The translations under genes were made by a program, and so were the position numbers. A DNA stretch of 64,000 nt from Seonamhaeicola sp. S2-3 (GTDB lineage Bacteria > Bacteroidota > Bacteroidia > Flavobacteriales > Flavobacteriaceae), in the NCBI RefSeq assembly GCF_001971785.1, contig NZ_CP019389.1:3669001-3733000 (forward strand), read 5' to 3'. Each line of letters begins with the position of its first letter. Position 1 is the stretch's first letter. Positions 20,701-27,769 of this stretch are shown one piece after another. The notes under the pieces are model-generated. The model had not been told where the DNA came from, did no database searches, and saw nothing but the letters and a program-made list of their open reading frames with translations.

Positions 20701-20980
20701 CAAAAATAAAAATGAAGGCTATGTGTAAAATTAAAGTAGCCCATTTTTCTTTCTTATATAATCTATACCTAAATATATTACCTGCAAAATTTACAACAAA
20801 CAGCCCCATAATAGCTTCAAACCACCAAGCATTGTAAATTAAATTTCTGGTATATGGTGTTGGTGATGTATCTTGTCCTGCATCTAAAAATGTTCCTGTA
20901 ATCATTGCAGCTGCAAAAACAATAAATAAAATACCGGTAAGACGCGTTGAAAAAAGAATGTTGGCGAGTTTTTTTTGCAT
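17777..20980 (-). CDS. ccsBA: Cytochrome c biogenesis protein CcsBA (ResB-CcsA fusion)
   Basis: System II cytochrome c synthase that exports haem and attaches it to apocytochromes c at the outer face of the inner membrane. The N-terminal ResB/CcsB part has TM helices near residues 10-30 and 60-100 and a large periplasmic domain. A long linker with a second periplasmic domain follows. The C-terminal CcsA part holds about eight TM helices and the haem-handling WWD motif, WGRYWGWDPKETWAL. The 1067-residue length is normal for the Bacteroidota fusion. Start chosen at ATG 20980 (MQKKLANILF); the frame extends to 21007, but that longer start overlaps a TANNTTTG box. A truncated haemoglobin gene lies upstream on the same strand. 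Confidence 0.94.
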   Translation of the reverse strand: MQKKLANILFSTRLTGILFIVFAAAMITGTFLDAGQDTSPTPYTRNLIYNAWWFEAIMGLFVVNFAGNIFRYRLYKKEKWATLILHIAFIFIFVGAFITRYVSFEGMMSIAEGATENVFLSQKTYVTAYIDGDYEINGVQQRLPLEYEVDFSKRLDNHFKVETNYNKQPVTIELEKFIVGAEEDIIPDENGEEYLKIVESGGGGPHNHFLKVGEQASIHNVIFTLNNPAKGAVNIHYQGDSLSIDSPFDGTYMVMASQEQGTLVKDSIQPLRLRSLYRIGNMQMVFPKPVVKGVFDIVQKSQVLKNDEDGVVFKVTTNGETKRVGVLGGKGMNRPFKQVSVGGLDFAFQYGAKVLELPFSIKLNDFVAEKFPGSDINSAYSSQVTVIDDEEGSFDYKIYMNNILNHRGYRFFQSSFFPDESGTILSVNHDYWGTLITYIGYFMLYFGLLAILFLKGTRFSDLRNQLNKVKEKKSKLITVLFLSIGLTGFSQQHSENDGHNHSNQAVTQFKPTKAQIDSILAANITPKEHAEKFAHLVIQDLDGRMKPVSTYASEMLRKLSKHDTYEDFDAHQVFLSMQESPRLWYNVPVIYLAKRKADTIRHIIGTNVDDEYVTLADFFSERGTYKLQPYLDDAFSTTQPNGYQKEIQEAHKRVNLLYNTIEGASLKLFPIPDDANNTWVSSYDYKFGQYKIKDSLYGNFIKNGVQAYLFTLNNAKKTGDFTEAEKLLEAFKKTQHKYGGEVMLSDGKIHTEVLYNKFDIFRSLFSWYMYASSVMFILLIIQIFRNKNKTIDILVSVLKWIIVALFLMHLAGLIARWYVSGHAPWSDAYESMIYVAWATMLFGLIFGRKSDLTLASTAFVTSMLLMVAHFQWMDPSIGNLQPVLNSYWLMIHVAVIVASYGPFTLGMVLGIVSLLLMAVTTKKNKTKMDLNIKELTIINEMSLTVGLVMLTIGNFLGGMWANESWGRYWGWDPKETWALISIMIYAFVIHMRLIPGLRGRWFFNLCSVIAISFIIFTYFGVNFYLAGLHSYQSGQQLDSLKSITVAVGFVAILGFFSYKGFVKYYKK

Positions 20981-21004
20981 AATAGAGCCTTTTTTAAGGT
21001 CGGG

Positions 21005-21012
21005 CAAATTTA
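21005..21012 (-). promoter_or_regulatory. -7 box of the ccsBA promoter
   Basis: Minus strand TAAATTTG, matching the Bacteroidota -7 consensus, 25-32 bp upstream of the chosen ATG. It makes the upstream in-frame ATG at 21007 very unlikely. Confidence 0.5.
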
Positions 21013-21113
21013 CGTATTTAAGTTTATTTTAAAGTGTTAAAGTTTATATAAAGCTTGAAGCGTAAGGTTGAGAATGTAAAACAAAAAAAATAGAAACCGC
21101 CGCTAATTACAGC

Positions 21114-21506
21114 TTACTGACTTTGTCTAGCCTCAAATATTTTTAAATAAAGAAACGTACCCATTTTTCTGGCGCGTCGTTTCGCATTTTCGGCATAATC
21201 GCCTTCAAATAATTCTTCTATGGTTTGAAACCATAAGTTTAACCAAATACCAAAGTGTTTTTCTGTTATGGCATTATTATTGGCTTTATCAACTTTAACA
21301 TGAGTTTCTAATGGGTTTCCGTAGTATCTGGTTTTTAAAAATAAACTAGATTGCCAAAAATCTGTTAGGTTTTCAAGGTGCGCATCCCAATCTTTAATTG
21401 CATCATTAAAAAATGGACCTAAAACAGTATCTTTTCTAACTTTTTTATAGAATGATGATACTAATAAAAACACATCTTCTCTTGTTTTAATATCTGATTT
21501 TTGCAT
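21114..21506 (-). CDS. Group III truncated haemoglobin
   Basis: A 130-residue 2/2 haemoglobin. Seen: the FYxxV start region (LVSSFYKKV), LGPFFNDA, the motif NLTDFWQSSLFLKTRYYGNP typical of group III, and the proximal His in EKHFGIWLNLWFQTI. The C-terminus ends with RARKMGTFLYLKIFEARQSQ. Likely binds O2, NO or sulfide; in this family a redox or NO-detoxifying role is usual. It lies about 130 bp upstream of ccsBA on the same strand, with a separate promoter for ccsBA, so a haem-related link is only suggestive. Confidence 0.9.
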   Translation of the reverse strand: MQKSDIKTREDVFLLVSSFYKKVRKDTVLGPFFNDAIKDWDAHLENLTDFWQSSLFLKTRYYGNPLETHVKVDKANNNAITEKHFGIWLNLWFQTIEELFEGDYAENAKRRARKMGTFLYLKIFEARQSQ

Positions 21507-21565
21507 AGATACAAAGATACATTAATACACTTTTATTTACCATAATACTTACTTATTTTAGCAAT

Positions 21566-22324
21566 ATGATTTCAGTAACTATTCTTGGTGCCGGTAATGT
21601 GGCAACCCATTTATATAAAGCCTTTAAAAACGCTAATAACATTGTTGTAAATCAATGGTATAACAGAAACATTAAAGCTTTAAAAAGTTTTAAAGAAGCG
21701 GTTGAAATTACCGATGATTTAAACCAACTTAAAGATGCCAATATTTATATTATTGCTGTAAGTGATGATGCTATTGCTAATCTTTCTAAATTACTTCCGT
21801 TTGAAAACAAACTAGTTGTGCACACCTCTGGTAGTGTAAACATTCATGATTTAGACAAAAAAAATAAACGGGGTGTATTTTATCCGCTGCAAACGTTTAG
21901 TAAAAATGCAAATTTAGATTTCAGCAACATTCCTATTTGTATTGAAACTATTGATAAGGCAGACTACCATGTTTTAAAAGCACTAGCGCTTACCATTAGT
22001 AACACTGTTAAAAAAGTAAATAGCGACCAACGAAAAGTGTTGCATTTAGCTGCAGTTTTTGTAAATAACTTTACCAATCAATTATATCGTATTGGACATG
22101 AAATTACAGAAAGTGAAGGTGCAGAATTTGACTTATTAAAGCCTTTAATTTTAGAAACTGCTAAAAAAGTTCAAGATTTATCGCCGTATATGGCACAAAC
22201 AGGCCCTGCTAAACGCAATGACAAAAAAACTATTAATAAACACATAAAACTTTTAAAAAACGAACAACACAAGCTAATATATAACTTGTTAACCGAATCG
22301 ATACAAAAAACACATGGAAGATAA
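21566..22324 (+). CDS. Rossmann-fold DUF2520 protein (dehydrogenase-like)
   Basis: A 252-residue soluble protein with an N-terminal NAD(P)-binding site (ILGAGNVATHLYKAF at residues 6-20) and a C-terminal helical DUF2520 domain (VNSDQRKVLHLAAVFVNNFTNQLY, then ETAKKVQDLSPYMAQTGPAKRND). The arrangement resembles 6-phosphogluconate or ketopantoate reductase-type dehydrogenases, but the substrate is unknown. It overlaps the KdsC-like gene by 11 bp and is probably translationally coupled to it. Confidence 0.85.
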   Translation: MISVTILGAGNVATHLYKAFKNANNIVVNQWYNRNIKALKSFKEAVEITDDLNQLKDANIYIIAVSDDAIANLSKLLPFENKLVVHTSGSVNIHDLDKKNKRGVFYPLQTFSKNANLDFSNIPICIETIDKADYHVLKALALTISNTVKKVNSDQRKVLHLAAVFVNNFTNQLYRIGHEITESEGAEFDLLKPLILETAKKVQDLSPYMAQTGPAKRNDKKTINKHIKLLKNEQHKLIYNLLTESIQKTHGR

Positions 22325-22844
22325 AAGCTACAAAAAATACCTTAAAGAAATTAACACCTTTATTTTTGATGTAGATGGCGTTTTAACCGACGGAAACGTT
22401 ACCATTATGACCAACGGAGAGATGCTTAGAACCATGAACATTAAAGATGGTTATGCCTTAAAAACAGCTGTAGATGCTGGCTTTAATGTGTGCATCATAT
22501 CAGGTGGTTCTAATGAAGGGGTTAGAAAACGGTTATCTGGATTAGGAATTAAAGACATTTTTCTAGGCGCACACAATAAAATAGACCAACTAAATGAATA
22601 CTTAAACAACAAAGCTATTCAATTAGAAAATGTATTGTACATGGGCGATGATATACCAGATTATCCTGTTATGAAACTTGTTGGTTTACCGTGTTGCCCA
22701 CAAGATGCCGTACAAGAAATAAAAAATATCTCAAAATATATTTCTCATAAAAACGGCGGTAAAGGTGCTGTACGCGATGTTATTGAACAAGTGCTAAAAG
22801 TACATGATAAATGGAATGGAAATTTTAATGCTAAATATGATTAG
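22314..22844 (+). CDS. KdsC-like HAD phosphatase (3-deoxy-D-manno-octulosonate 8-P phosphatase family)
   Basis: A 176-residue C0-cap HAD-IIIA phosphatase. Motif I FDVDGVLTDG carries nucleophile Asp19 and general acid Asp21; motif II is IISGGSNEG; motif III/IV is VLYMGDDIPDYPVM. The tetramer-forming insert is absent, as in KdsC. The natural substrate is probably KDO-8-phosphate for lipopolysaccharide, though relatives act on N-acetylneuraminate 9-phosphate or other sugars. It overlaps the DUF2520 gene upstream and is followed by a UbiA prenyltransferase 60 bp on. Confidence 0.85.
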   Translation: MEDKSYKKYLKEINTFIFDVDGVLTDGNVTIMTNGEMLRTMNIKDGYALKTAVDAGFNVCIISGGSNEGVRKRLSGLGIKDIFLGAHNKIDQLNEYLNNKAIQLENVLYMGDDIPDYPVMKLVGLPCCPQDAVQEIKNISKYISHKNGGKGAVRDVIEQVLKVHDKWNGNFNAKYD

Positions 22845-22905
22845 TTTTACTAGAGTATTTTTATCAAAAAAAGTTTTATGAATTTATGTATTTAAATCTT
22901 AAACA

Positions 22906-23811
22906 TTGAACTTTCTAAACCTAATTAGATGGAAAAACTTACTTATAATTGCATTTACGCAATTACTAATAAAATATGCCTTTTTAGCATCGTTTGGTAT
23001 TAACACTGCTTTAAATGAATTAGGTATAGTTATTTTAATTCTAGCCACTGTTTGCATTGCTGCTGCTGGCAATATTATTAATGATATTTATGATGTTGAA
23101 ACCGATTTAGTAAACAAACCCAATAAAGTAATTGTAGGTAAATCTATTTCAGAAAAAAATGCATTTAATCTATTTATTGCTTTAAACATCATTGGGGTTG
23201 GTTTAGGGTATTATTTATCTTATTTAGTTGGCAAAAGTGCTTTCTTTTCAATATTTATAATCATATCGGTTTTACTTTATACATATGCTAGTTATTTAAA
23301 ACAAACACCTCTAATTGGCAATATAGTTATCTCTATTTTAGTTGGCTTAAGTATTTTAATTGTTGGTATTTTTGAATTGCTGCCCAATATAACGCCACAA
23401 AATCAGCAATTGCAATTGGTGTACTTTAAAGTTATTTTAAACTACGCATTTTTTGCATTCATTATAAATTTAATAAGAGAAATAGCTAAAGATATTGAAG
23501 ACATTGATGGCGACTATAAAGCGGGTATGAACACACTACCTATAGCCATTGGTAGAGAACGTGCCTCTAATATCTTATTTGCATTATCATTAATGGCAGT
23601 TATTGCAGTGATATATTATGTGGTTTATAAAATTTACCAGAATCAAATAGCTGTAATATATTTTTTAATAGCTGTTATAGCACCTCTTATTTATATTTCA
23701 ATTAAAACATTTAATGCAAAAACTAAAAAGCAGTTTCATCATATAAGTAACATGCTTAAATTTGTGATGTTATTAGGAATACTTTCGCTACTTTTATACA
23801 TGTATGCTTAA
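22906..23811 (+). CDS. Geranylgeranylglycerol-phosphate geranylgeranyltransferase-like UbiA protein
   Basis: Membrane prenyltransferase of the UbiA superfamily, 301 residues with about nine hydrophobic helices. The two Asp-rich Mg-prenyl-diphosphate motifs are visible: NDIYDVETD near residues 59-67 and DIEDIDGD near residues 198-205. The start is TTG at 22906 (MNFLNLIRWKN). Flavobacterial members are often labelled geranylgeranylglycerol-phosphate synthases; menaquinone- or haem-type UbiA activity is the alternative. The last 8 bp overlap the start of maf, so the two are in one operon. Confidence 0.8.
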   Translation: MNFLNLIRWKNLLIIAFTQLLIKYAFLASFGINTALNELGIVILILATVCIAAAGNIINDIYDVETDLVNKPNKVIVGKSISEKNAFNLFIALNIIGVGLGYYLSYLVGKSAFFSIFIIISVLLYTYASYLKQTPLIGNIVISILVGLSILIVGIFELLPNITPQNQQLQLVYFKVILNYAFFAFIINLIREIAKDIEDIDGDYKAGMNTLPIAIGRERASNILFALSLMAVIAVIYYVVYKIYQNQIAVIYFLIAVIAPLIYISIKTFNAKTKKQFHHISNMLKFVMLLGILSLLLYMYA

Positions 23812-24396
23812 AGAAAAACTAAAAAATTACAACATAATTTTAGCTTCGGGTTCCCCAGAAGGCAAGCATTTTTTAAAGGTTTAGGATTAGATTTTGAAGT
23901 TAGATTAAAACCTGTTAAAGAAGAACACCCAAATAGATTAACCCATTTTGAAATAAGCGATTACCTAGCGCAACTTAAAGCACTTCCTTTTAAAGATGAT
24001 TTAAAAGACAATGATATTTTAATAACCAGTGATACCATTGTTTGGCATAATAATGACGCTTTAGGAAAACCACGAAGCAAAGACGAAGCTTTTTCAATTT
24101 TAAAGTCATTAAGCAACAATACCCACGAAGTCATTACATCGGTTTGTTTCACCAATAAAAACTACAACAAAACATTACACAACATTACAAAAGTAACTTT
24201 TAAAGCACTAACCGATGATGAAATATGGTATTACATAAACACCTATAAACCTTTTGATAAAGCAGGAGCTTATGGTATTCAAGAGTGGATTGGTGAAATT
24301 GGTGTTACAAAAATTGAGGGCTCTTATTTTAATGTAATGGGATTACCCGTGCATCTTGTTTACAAAACGTTAAATGATATTGTAGACGCCTTATAA
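23804..24396 (+). pseudogene. maf: Maf-family nucleotide pyrophosphatase, broken by a one-base frameshift
   Basis: Maf proteins hydrolyse non-canonical or modified nucleotides such as dTTP/UTP analogues. The ATG at 23804 is followed by LKEKLKNYNIILASGSP, the conserved Maf start. The frame then turns to EGKHFLKV and stops. Reading one base earlier after 23857 gives RRQAFFKGLGLDFEV and the rest of the protein to the TAA at 24394-24396: SDTIVWHNNDALGKPRSKDEA, KAGAYGIQEWIG and SYFNVMGLPVHLVYKTL. One A is missing near 23857 (CCCCAGAAGG, where CCCCAAGAAGG is expected). As with the helicase this may be an assembly error. Apart from this the gene is complete at about 196 codons. Confidence 0.88.
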
Positions 24397-24426
24397 GTTC
24401 GTAAATTTATAATTAAATTTTTTAAC

Positions 24427-25359
24427 ATGAAAAAGGTTTTAAACCACTACGCTCTTATCATTATATTAGGTTTTACAGTTGCTGTTAACTCTTGCAAGCA
24501 CACCACCCCAAAAAAAGAGATAGTTGAAAGCCCTGTAAAACCTAAAAACAATACGGCACAACAATCGCTTTCAAAAGCATTTAAAGATTACTGGTATGCA
24601 GGTGAGGCTGAAATTTCATCCTACAAATTAGAACAAGCTAGGTATGGTGAAATCAGGCAAGGTAATGCTGTACTTATTTATGTTACCGAAGATTTTTTAC
24701 CTAAAGCACAAGTAAAGGCAGATTCTCAAAACCCAAACAATATTTCTATTTTAAAATTAAACACTACTAAATCTTTTAATACAGGTATTTACCCCTATTC
24801 AATCATGCAAAGTACCTTTTATCCTGTTTTAAATAACCAACATGCCTTAAAGGTTTCTGTATCTATGCAAGAATGGTGTAGCCACAGTTATATGCAACTT
24901 AATAACAGAAATGATTTTGATATCACCTTACACTCTTATTTTGAAGGAGAAGAAGACCAAAATATATCGGTAAAGAAATCCATTTTAGAAAATGAACTAT
25001 GGACGCAATTGCGCTTAAACCCAAAATCTTTACCAACCGGTGTACTGGAAATAATTCCTTCATTTGAATATTTCAGACTTAAACACATTGATATTAAAGC
25101 ATATAAAGCCAATGCCAAATTAACCAATAATACTTATACCATTCAATACCCAAATTTAAACAGAACTTTAGTCATTTATTTTACTCCAGATTTTCCTCAT
25201 AAAATTTTAGGCTGGGAAGAAACCTTTAAAAGTGGTTTTGGGGCTAAAGCTAATAATTTAACCACCAAAGCAACCTTATTAAAAACTATAAAGTCAGACT
25301 ATTGGAATAAAAAAATGAAAGTTCACGAAAATCTTAGGGATACTCTTCAACTAAATTAA
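24427..25359 (+). CDS. Conserved lipoprotein downstream of maf
   Basis: A 310-residue lipoprotein: hydrophobic stretch to residue 22 and a lipobox-like VAVNSC with Cys23. The rest is soluble, rich in Asn and aromatic residues, with SLSKAFKDYWYAGEAEISSY near residues 50-69. Homologues next to maf are sometimes mislabelled as septum formation inhibitor because of their neighbour; nothing in this sequence supports that. It lies 30 bp after maf in the same direction. Function unknown; likely anchored to the inner or outer membrane and facing the periplasm. Confidence 0.75.
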   Translation: MKKVLNHYALIIILGFTVAVNSCKHTTPKKEIVESPVKPKNNTAQQSLSKAFKDYWYAGEAEISSYKLEQARYGEIRQGNAVLIYVTEDFLPKAQVKADSQNPNNISILKLNTTKSFNTGIYPYSIMQSTFYPVLNNQHALKVSVSMQEWCSHSYMQLNNRNDFDITLHSYFEGEEDQNISVKKSILENELWTQLRLNPKSLPTGVLEIIPSFEYFRLKHIDIKAYKANAKLTNNTYTIQYPNLNRTLVIYFTPDFPHKILGWEETFKSGFGAKANNLTTKATLLKTIKSDYWNKKMKVHENLRDTLQLN

Positions 25360-25413
25360 AAATTATAATTATCATCATTGTATATTTGTTACATACTTTT
25401 AAAAACAACAAAT

Positions 25414-25959
25414 ATGTTTTTTGAAACTTATAAAAATGAGCTCATTATTTCTGGAATCATACTTGCTTCACTATTTATTATAAGGCTAATTTCTTATTTT
25501 ACAATAACTAAAGTAGCTAAAAAAAACAATATTAATATTGCCAGAGTTAGGTTAATGAAAAGATATGTTACAGTATCACTACTCTTACTTGCGGTTCTTA
25601 TAGAAGCCTTTGTTTTTGGAGCAGAATTTAAAGATTTAGCGGTTATTTTTTCTTCGGTTTTTGCCATTTTAGGTATTGCTTTATTTGCTATTTGGTCCAT
25701 TTTAAGCAACGTAACATCGGGCATTATTATGTTTTTTAATTTTCCATACAAAGTTGGAGATAAGATTGAAATACACGATAAAGATTTCCCTATTAAAGCT
25801 ATTATTGAAGATATTAGAGCCTTCCAACTACATTTAAAATTAGAAAATGGAGACTTGGTTACTTATCCAAATAACTTAATGCTTCAAAAAGCAGTTACCC
25901 TAATTCAAAAAGATGCCATTGATGATATTTCTTCTGATGACGGATCAGATTCAGTATAA
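25414..25959 (+). CDS. MscS-domain membrane protein
   Basis: A 181-residue protein with three hydrophobic segments (near residues 9-27, 45-65 and 75-95) followed by a short MscS-like domain. VTSGIIMFFNFPYKVGDKIEIHDKDFPIKAIIEDI is the TM3/beta-domain junction typical of MscS. It is shorter than the usual channel and lacks the C-terminal alpha/beta domain. I chose the ATG at 25414 because the in-frame 12-residue upstream extension lacks sequence conservation signs. It precedes corA by 32 bp, so both membrane proteins may be co-transcribed. Confidence 0.78.
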   Translation: MFFETYKNELIISGIILASLFIIRLISYFTITKVAKKNNINIARVRLMKRYVTVSLLLLAVLIEAFVFGAEFKDLAVIFSSVFAILGIALFAIWSILSNVTSGIIMFFNFPYKVGDKIEIHDKDFPIKAIIEDIRAFQLHLKLENGDLVTYPNNLMLQKAVTLIQKDAIDDISSDDGSDSV

Positions 25960-25990
25960 TAAAAATTAAATATTTATGTATTTTAACTAA

Positions 25991-27058
25991 ATGGTAAGAA
26001 AAAAATTATACCGCTCTAAAAAAAAGTTAGGTCAAGCTCCTGGTAGTGTAGTTTACACAGGTGAACGACCTAAAGAAAAATTATTTTTAGAAGCGTTTGA
26101 TTTTACCAAAGACACCTATACTGAAAAACAACTAACAAACATTGAAGATTGTTTTGAATATAAACATACAGAAACCGTTACATGGATTAATCTAAACGGA
26201 TTAAACCACGTTAATGCTATTGAAACTTTAGGGAAACACTTTGATATACACCACTTAGCACTAGAAGATATTGTAAACATTTCTCATCGACCAAAGTTAG
26301 ATGATCATGATTCCTATCTATTTCTAGTTTTAAAAATGCTTTATTACAATAATTCTCATAATTTAGTTTCAGAACAAGTAAGTTTCATCCTAGGAAAAAA
26401 CTATGTATTCTCATTTCAAGAAGCTGAAGGTGATGTATTTAACCCCATAAGAGACCGCATAAAAAATGCAAAAGGCAGAATAAGAAGTATGGCTTCAGAT
26501 TATCTACTTTACACCCTAATTGATGCTATTGTAGATCACTATTTTAACGTTATAGAAGTTTTAGGTGATAAAATAGAAGACCTAGAAACCGATGTTTTCA
26601 CCAACAAATCAAGTGATAATTTAAGTATTCGCATTCAAGATTTAAAAAGAGAAATTTTAAGAGTTAGGCGTGCCGTTTTTCCGCTTCGCGAAGTTATTTC
26701 TAAAATTGTAAAAAACGAAACCAATTTAATTCAAAATCAAACCTCAACCTATTTTAAAGATATTTATGACCACCTAACCCAAATTACAGAAAACATTGAG
26801 CTTCATAGAGAAATTATTGGTGGGTTAATGAGTATGTACTTAACAAGTATTAGCAATAAAATGAACGAAGTTATGAAAGTACTTACCATAATGGCTTCTA
26901 TTTTTATACCACTCACCTTTATTGCTGGCGTTTACGGAATGAATTTTAAATACATGCCAGAGTTAGAATTTAAATACGGTTACTTTGCTATTTGGGGCTT
27001 AATGGTTATTGTTTTTTTAGTGCTATTATTCTATTTCAAAAGAAAAAAATGGCTTTAG
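25991..27058 (+). CDS. corA: Magnesium/cobalt transporter CorA
   Basis: Pentameric divalent cation channel. A large cytosolic funnel (residues 1-290) with the long stalk helix precedes two C-terminal membrane helices. The signature GMN (YGMNF) is near residues 317-319 at the end of TM1, followed by PELEFKYGYFAIWG before TM2 and the basic end KRKKWL. Length 355 is typical. It follows the MscS-domain gene by 32 bp. Confidence 0.93.
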   Translation: MVRKKLYRSKKKLGQAPGSVVYTGERPKEKLFLEAFDFTKDTYTEKQLTNIEDCFEYKHTETVTWINLNGLNHVNAIETLGKHFDIHHLALEDIVNISHRPKLDDHDSYLFLVLKMLYYNNSHNLVSEQVSFILGKNYVFSFQEAEGDVFNPIRDRIKNAKGRIRSMASDYLLYTLIDAIVDHYFNVIEVLGDKIEDLETDVFTNKSSDNLSIRIQDLKREILRVRRAVFPLREVISKIVKNETNLIQNQTSTYFKDIYDHLTQITENIELHREIIGGLMSMYLTSISNKMNEVMKVLTIMASIFIPLTFIAGVYGMNFKYMPELEFKYGYFAIWGLMVIVFLVLLFYFKRKKWL

Positions 27059-27203
27059 TTTAGTTACAACAACCTACTTTACTATTCTTTTATCTATGTC
27101 ACTTTGGCACTTAAAAAAATGCAATAAATACTAGGGTTTTATTTGGTATATTTTTTGAGTTTACGCCCTTGTTAAAGCATGTATAATTTAAAAATAAAAC
27201 AAG

Positions 27204-27671
27204 ATGAAAACATTGCAGCTTATACCATTGTTTTGTCTTTTATTTTTTAATTGTTCAGGACAAAACAAACAAAAACAGGCAGAAGACACTAAAATTAAGC
27301 CAGATGAAAACATTACCGTAAATAAAGAATATGATGAATTTGGCAACTTAATACGTTATGATTCTATTTACTCTTACAGCTATTCTTCAAATGGAAAATT
27401 AAGCGATAGCCTCAAACTAAAATTTCAAAAACATTTTAACAATCATTCTTTTTTTGATGACTCTTTTTTTGATGATTTTTTTGGAAAAGACTCAATTACA
27501 GGTGGTTTTTATCCAGAAAACTTTTTCTATAACGGATTTAAAAACCATAATAAACACATTGAAAACATGATGAAACGCATGGATTCAATACAACAACTAT
27601 TTTTTTACGATGAACCAAAAACCCTTATACCCAAAACATCAAAAAAAGAGAAAACTTTAAATAAAGTTTAA
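27204..27671 (+). CDS. Asn/Phe-rich lipoprotein, hypothetical
   Basis: A 155-residue protein with a short signal and lipobox (LLFFNC, Cys17). The mature part is hydrophilic and has a low-complexity patch FFDDSFFDDFFG near residues 89-100. Not a family I can name. It stands alone and is followed by a clear hairpin terminator. Confidence 0.65.
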   Translation: MKTLQLIPLFCLLFFNCSGQNKQKQAEDTKIKPDENITVNKEYDEFGNLIRYDSIYSYSYSSNGKLSDSLKLKFQKHFNNHSFFDDSFFDDFFGKDSITGGFYPENFFYNGFKNHNKHIENMMKRMDSIQQLFFYDEPKTLIPKTSKKEKTLNKV

Positions 27672-27710
27672 CTAATACACCCTATTGTTAAATACTGTTA
27701 AATAAAGATT

Positions 27711-27733
27711 AAAACCAGTCTTATGGCTGGTTT
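27711..27733 (+). terminator. Rho-independent terminator
   Basis: AAACCAG (27712-27718) and CTGGTTT (27727-27733) form a 7-bp stem with an 8-base loop followed by T-rich sequence, 40 bp after the lipoprotein stop. Confidence 0.65.
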
Positions 27734-27769
27734 CTTTGTTTATATTTGAGACTTAGCTAAATAAAAACT

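Noticed and set aside
24427-25359. Septum formation inhibitor Maf
   Set aside because: That label belongs to the preceding frameshifted gene; this product is a lipoprotein with no Maf motif.
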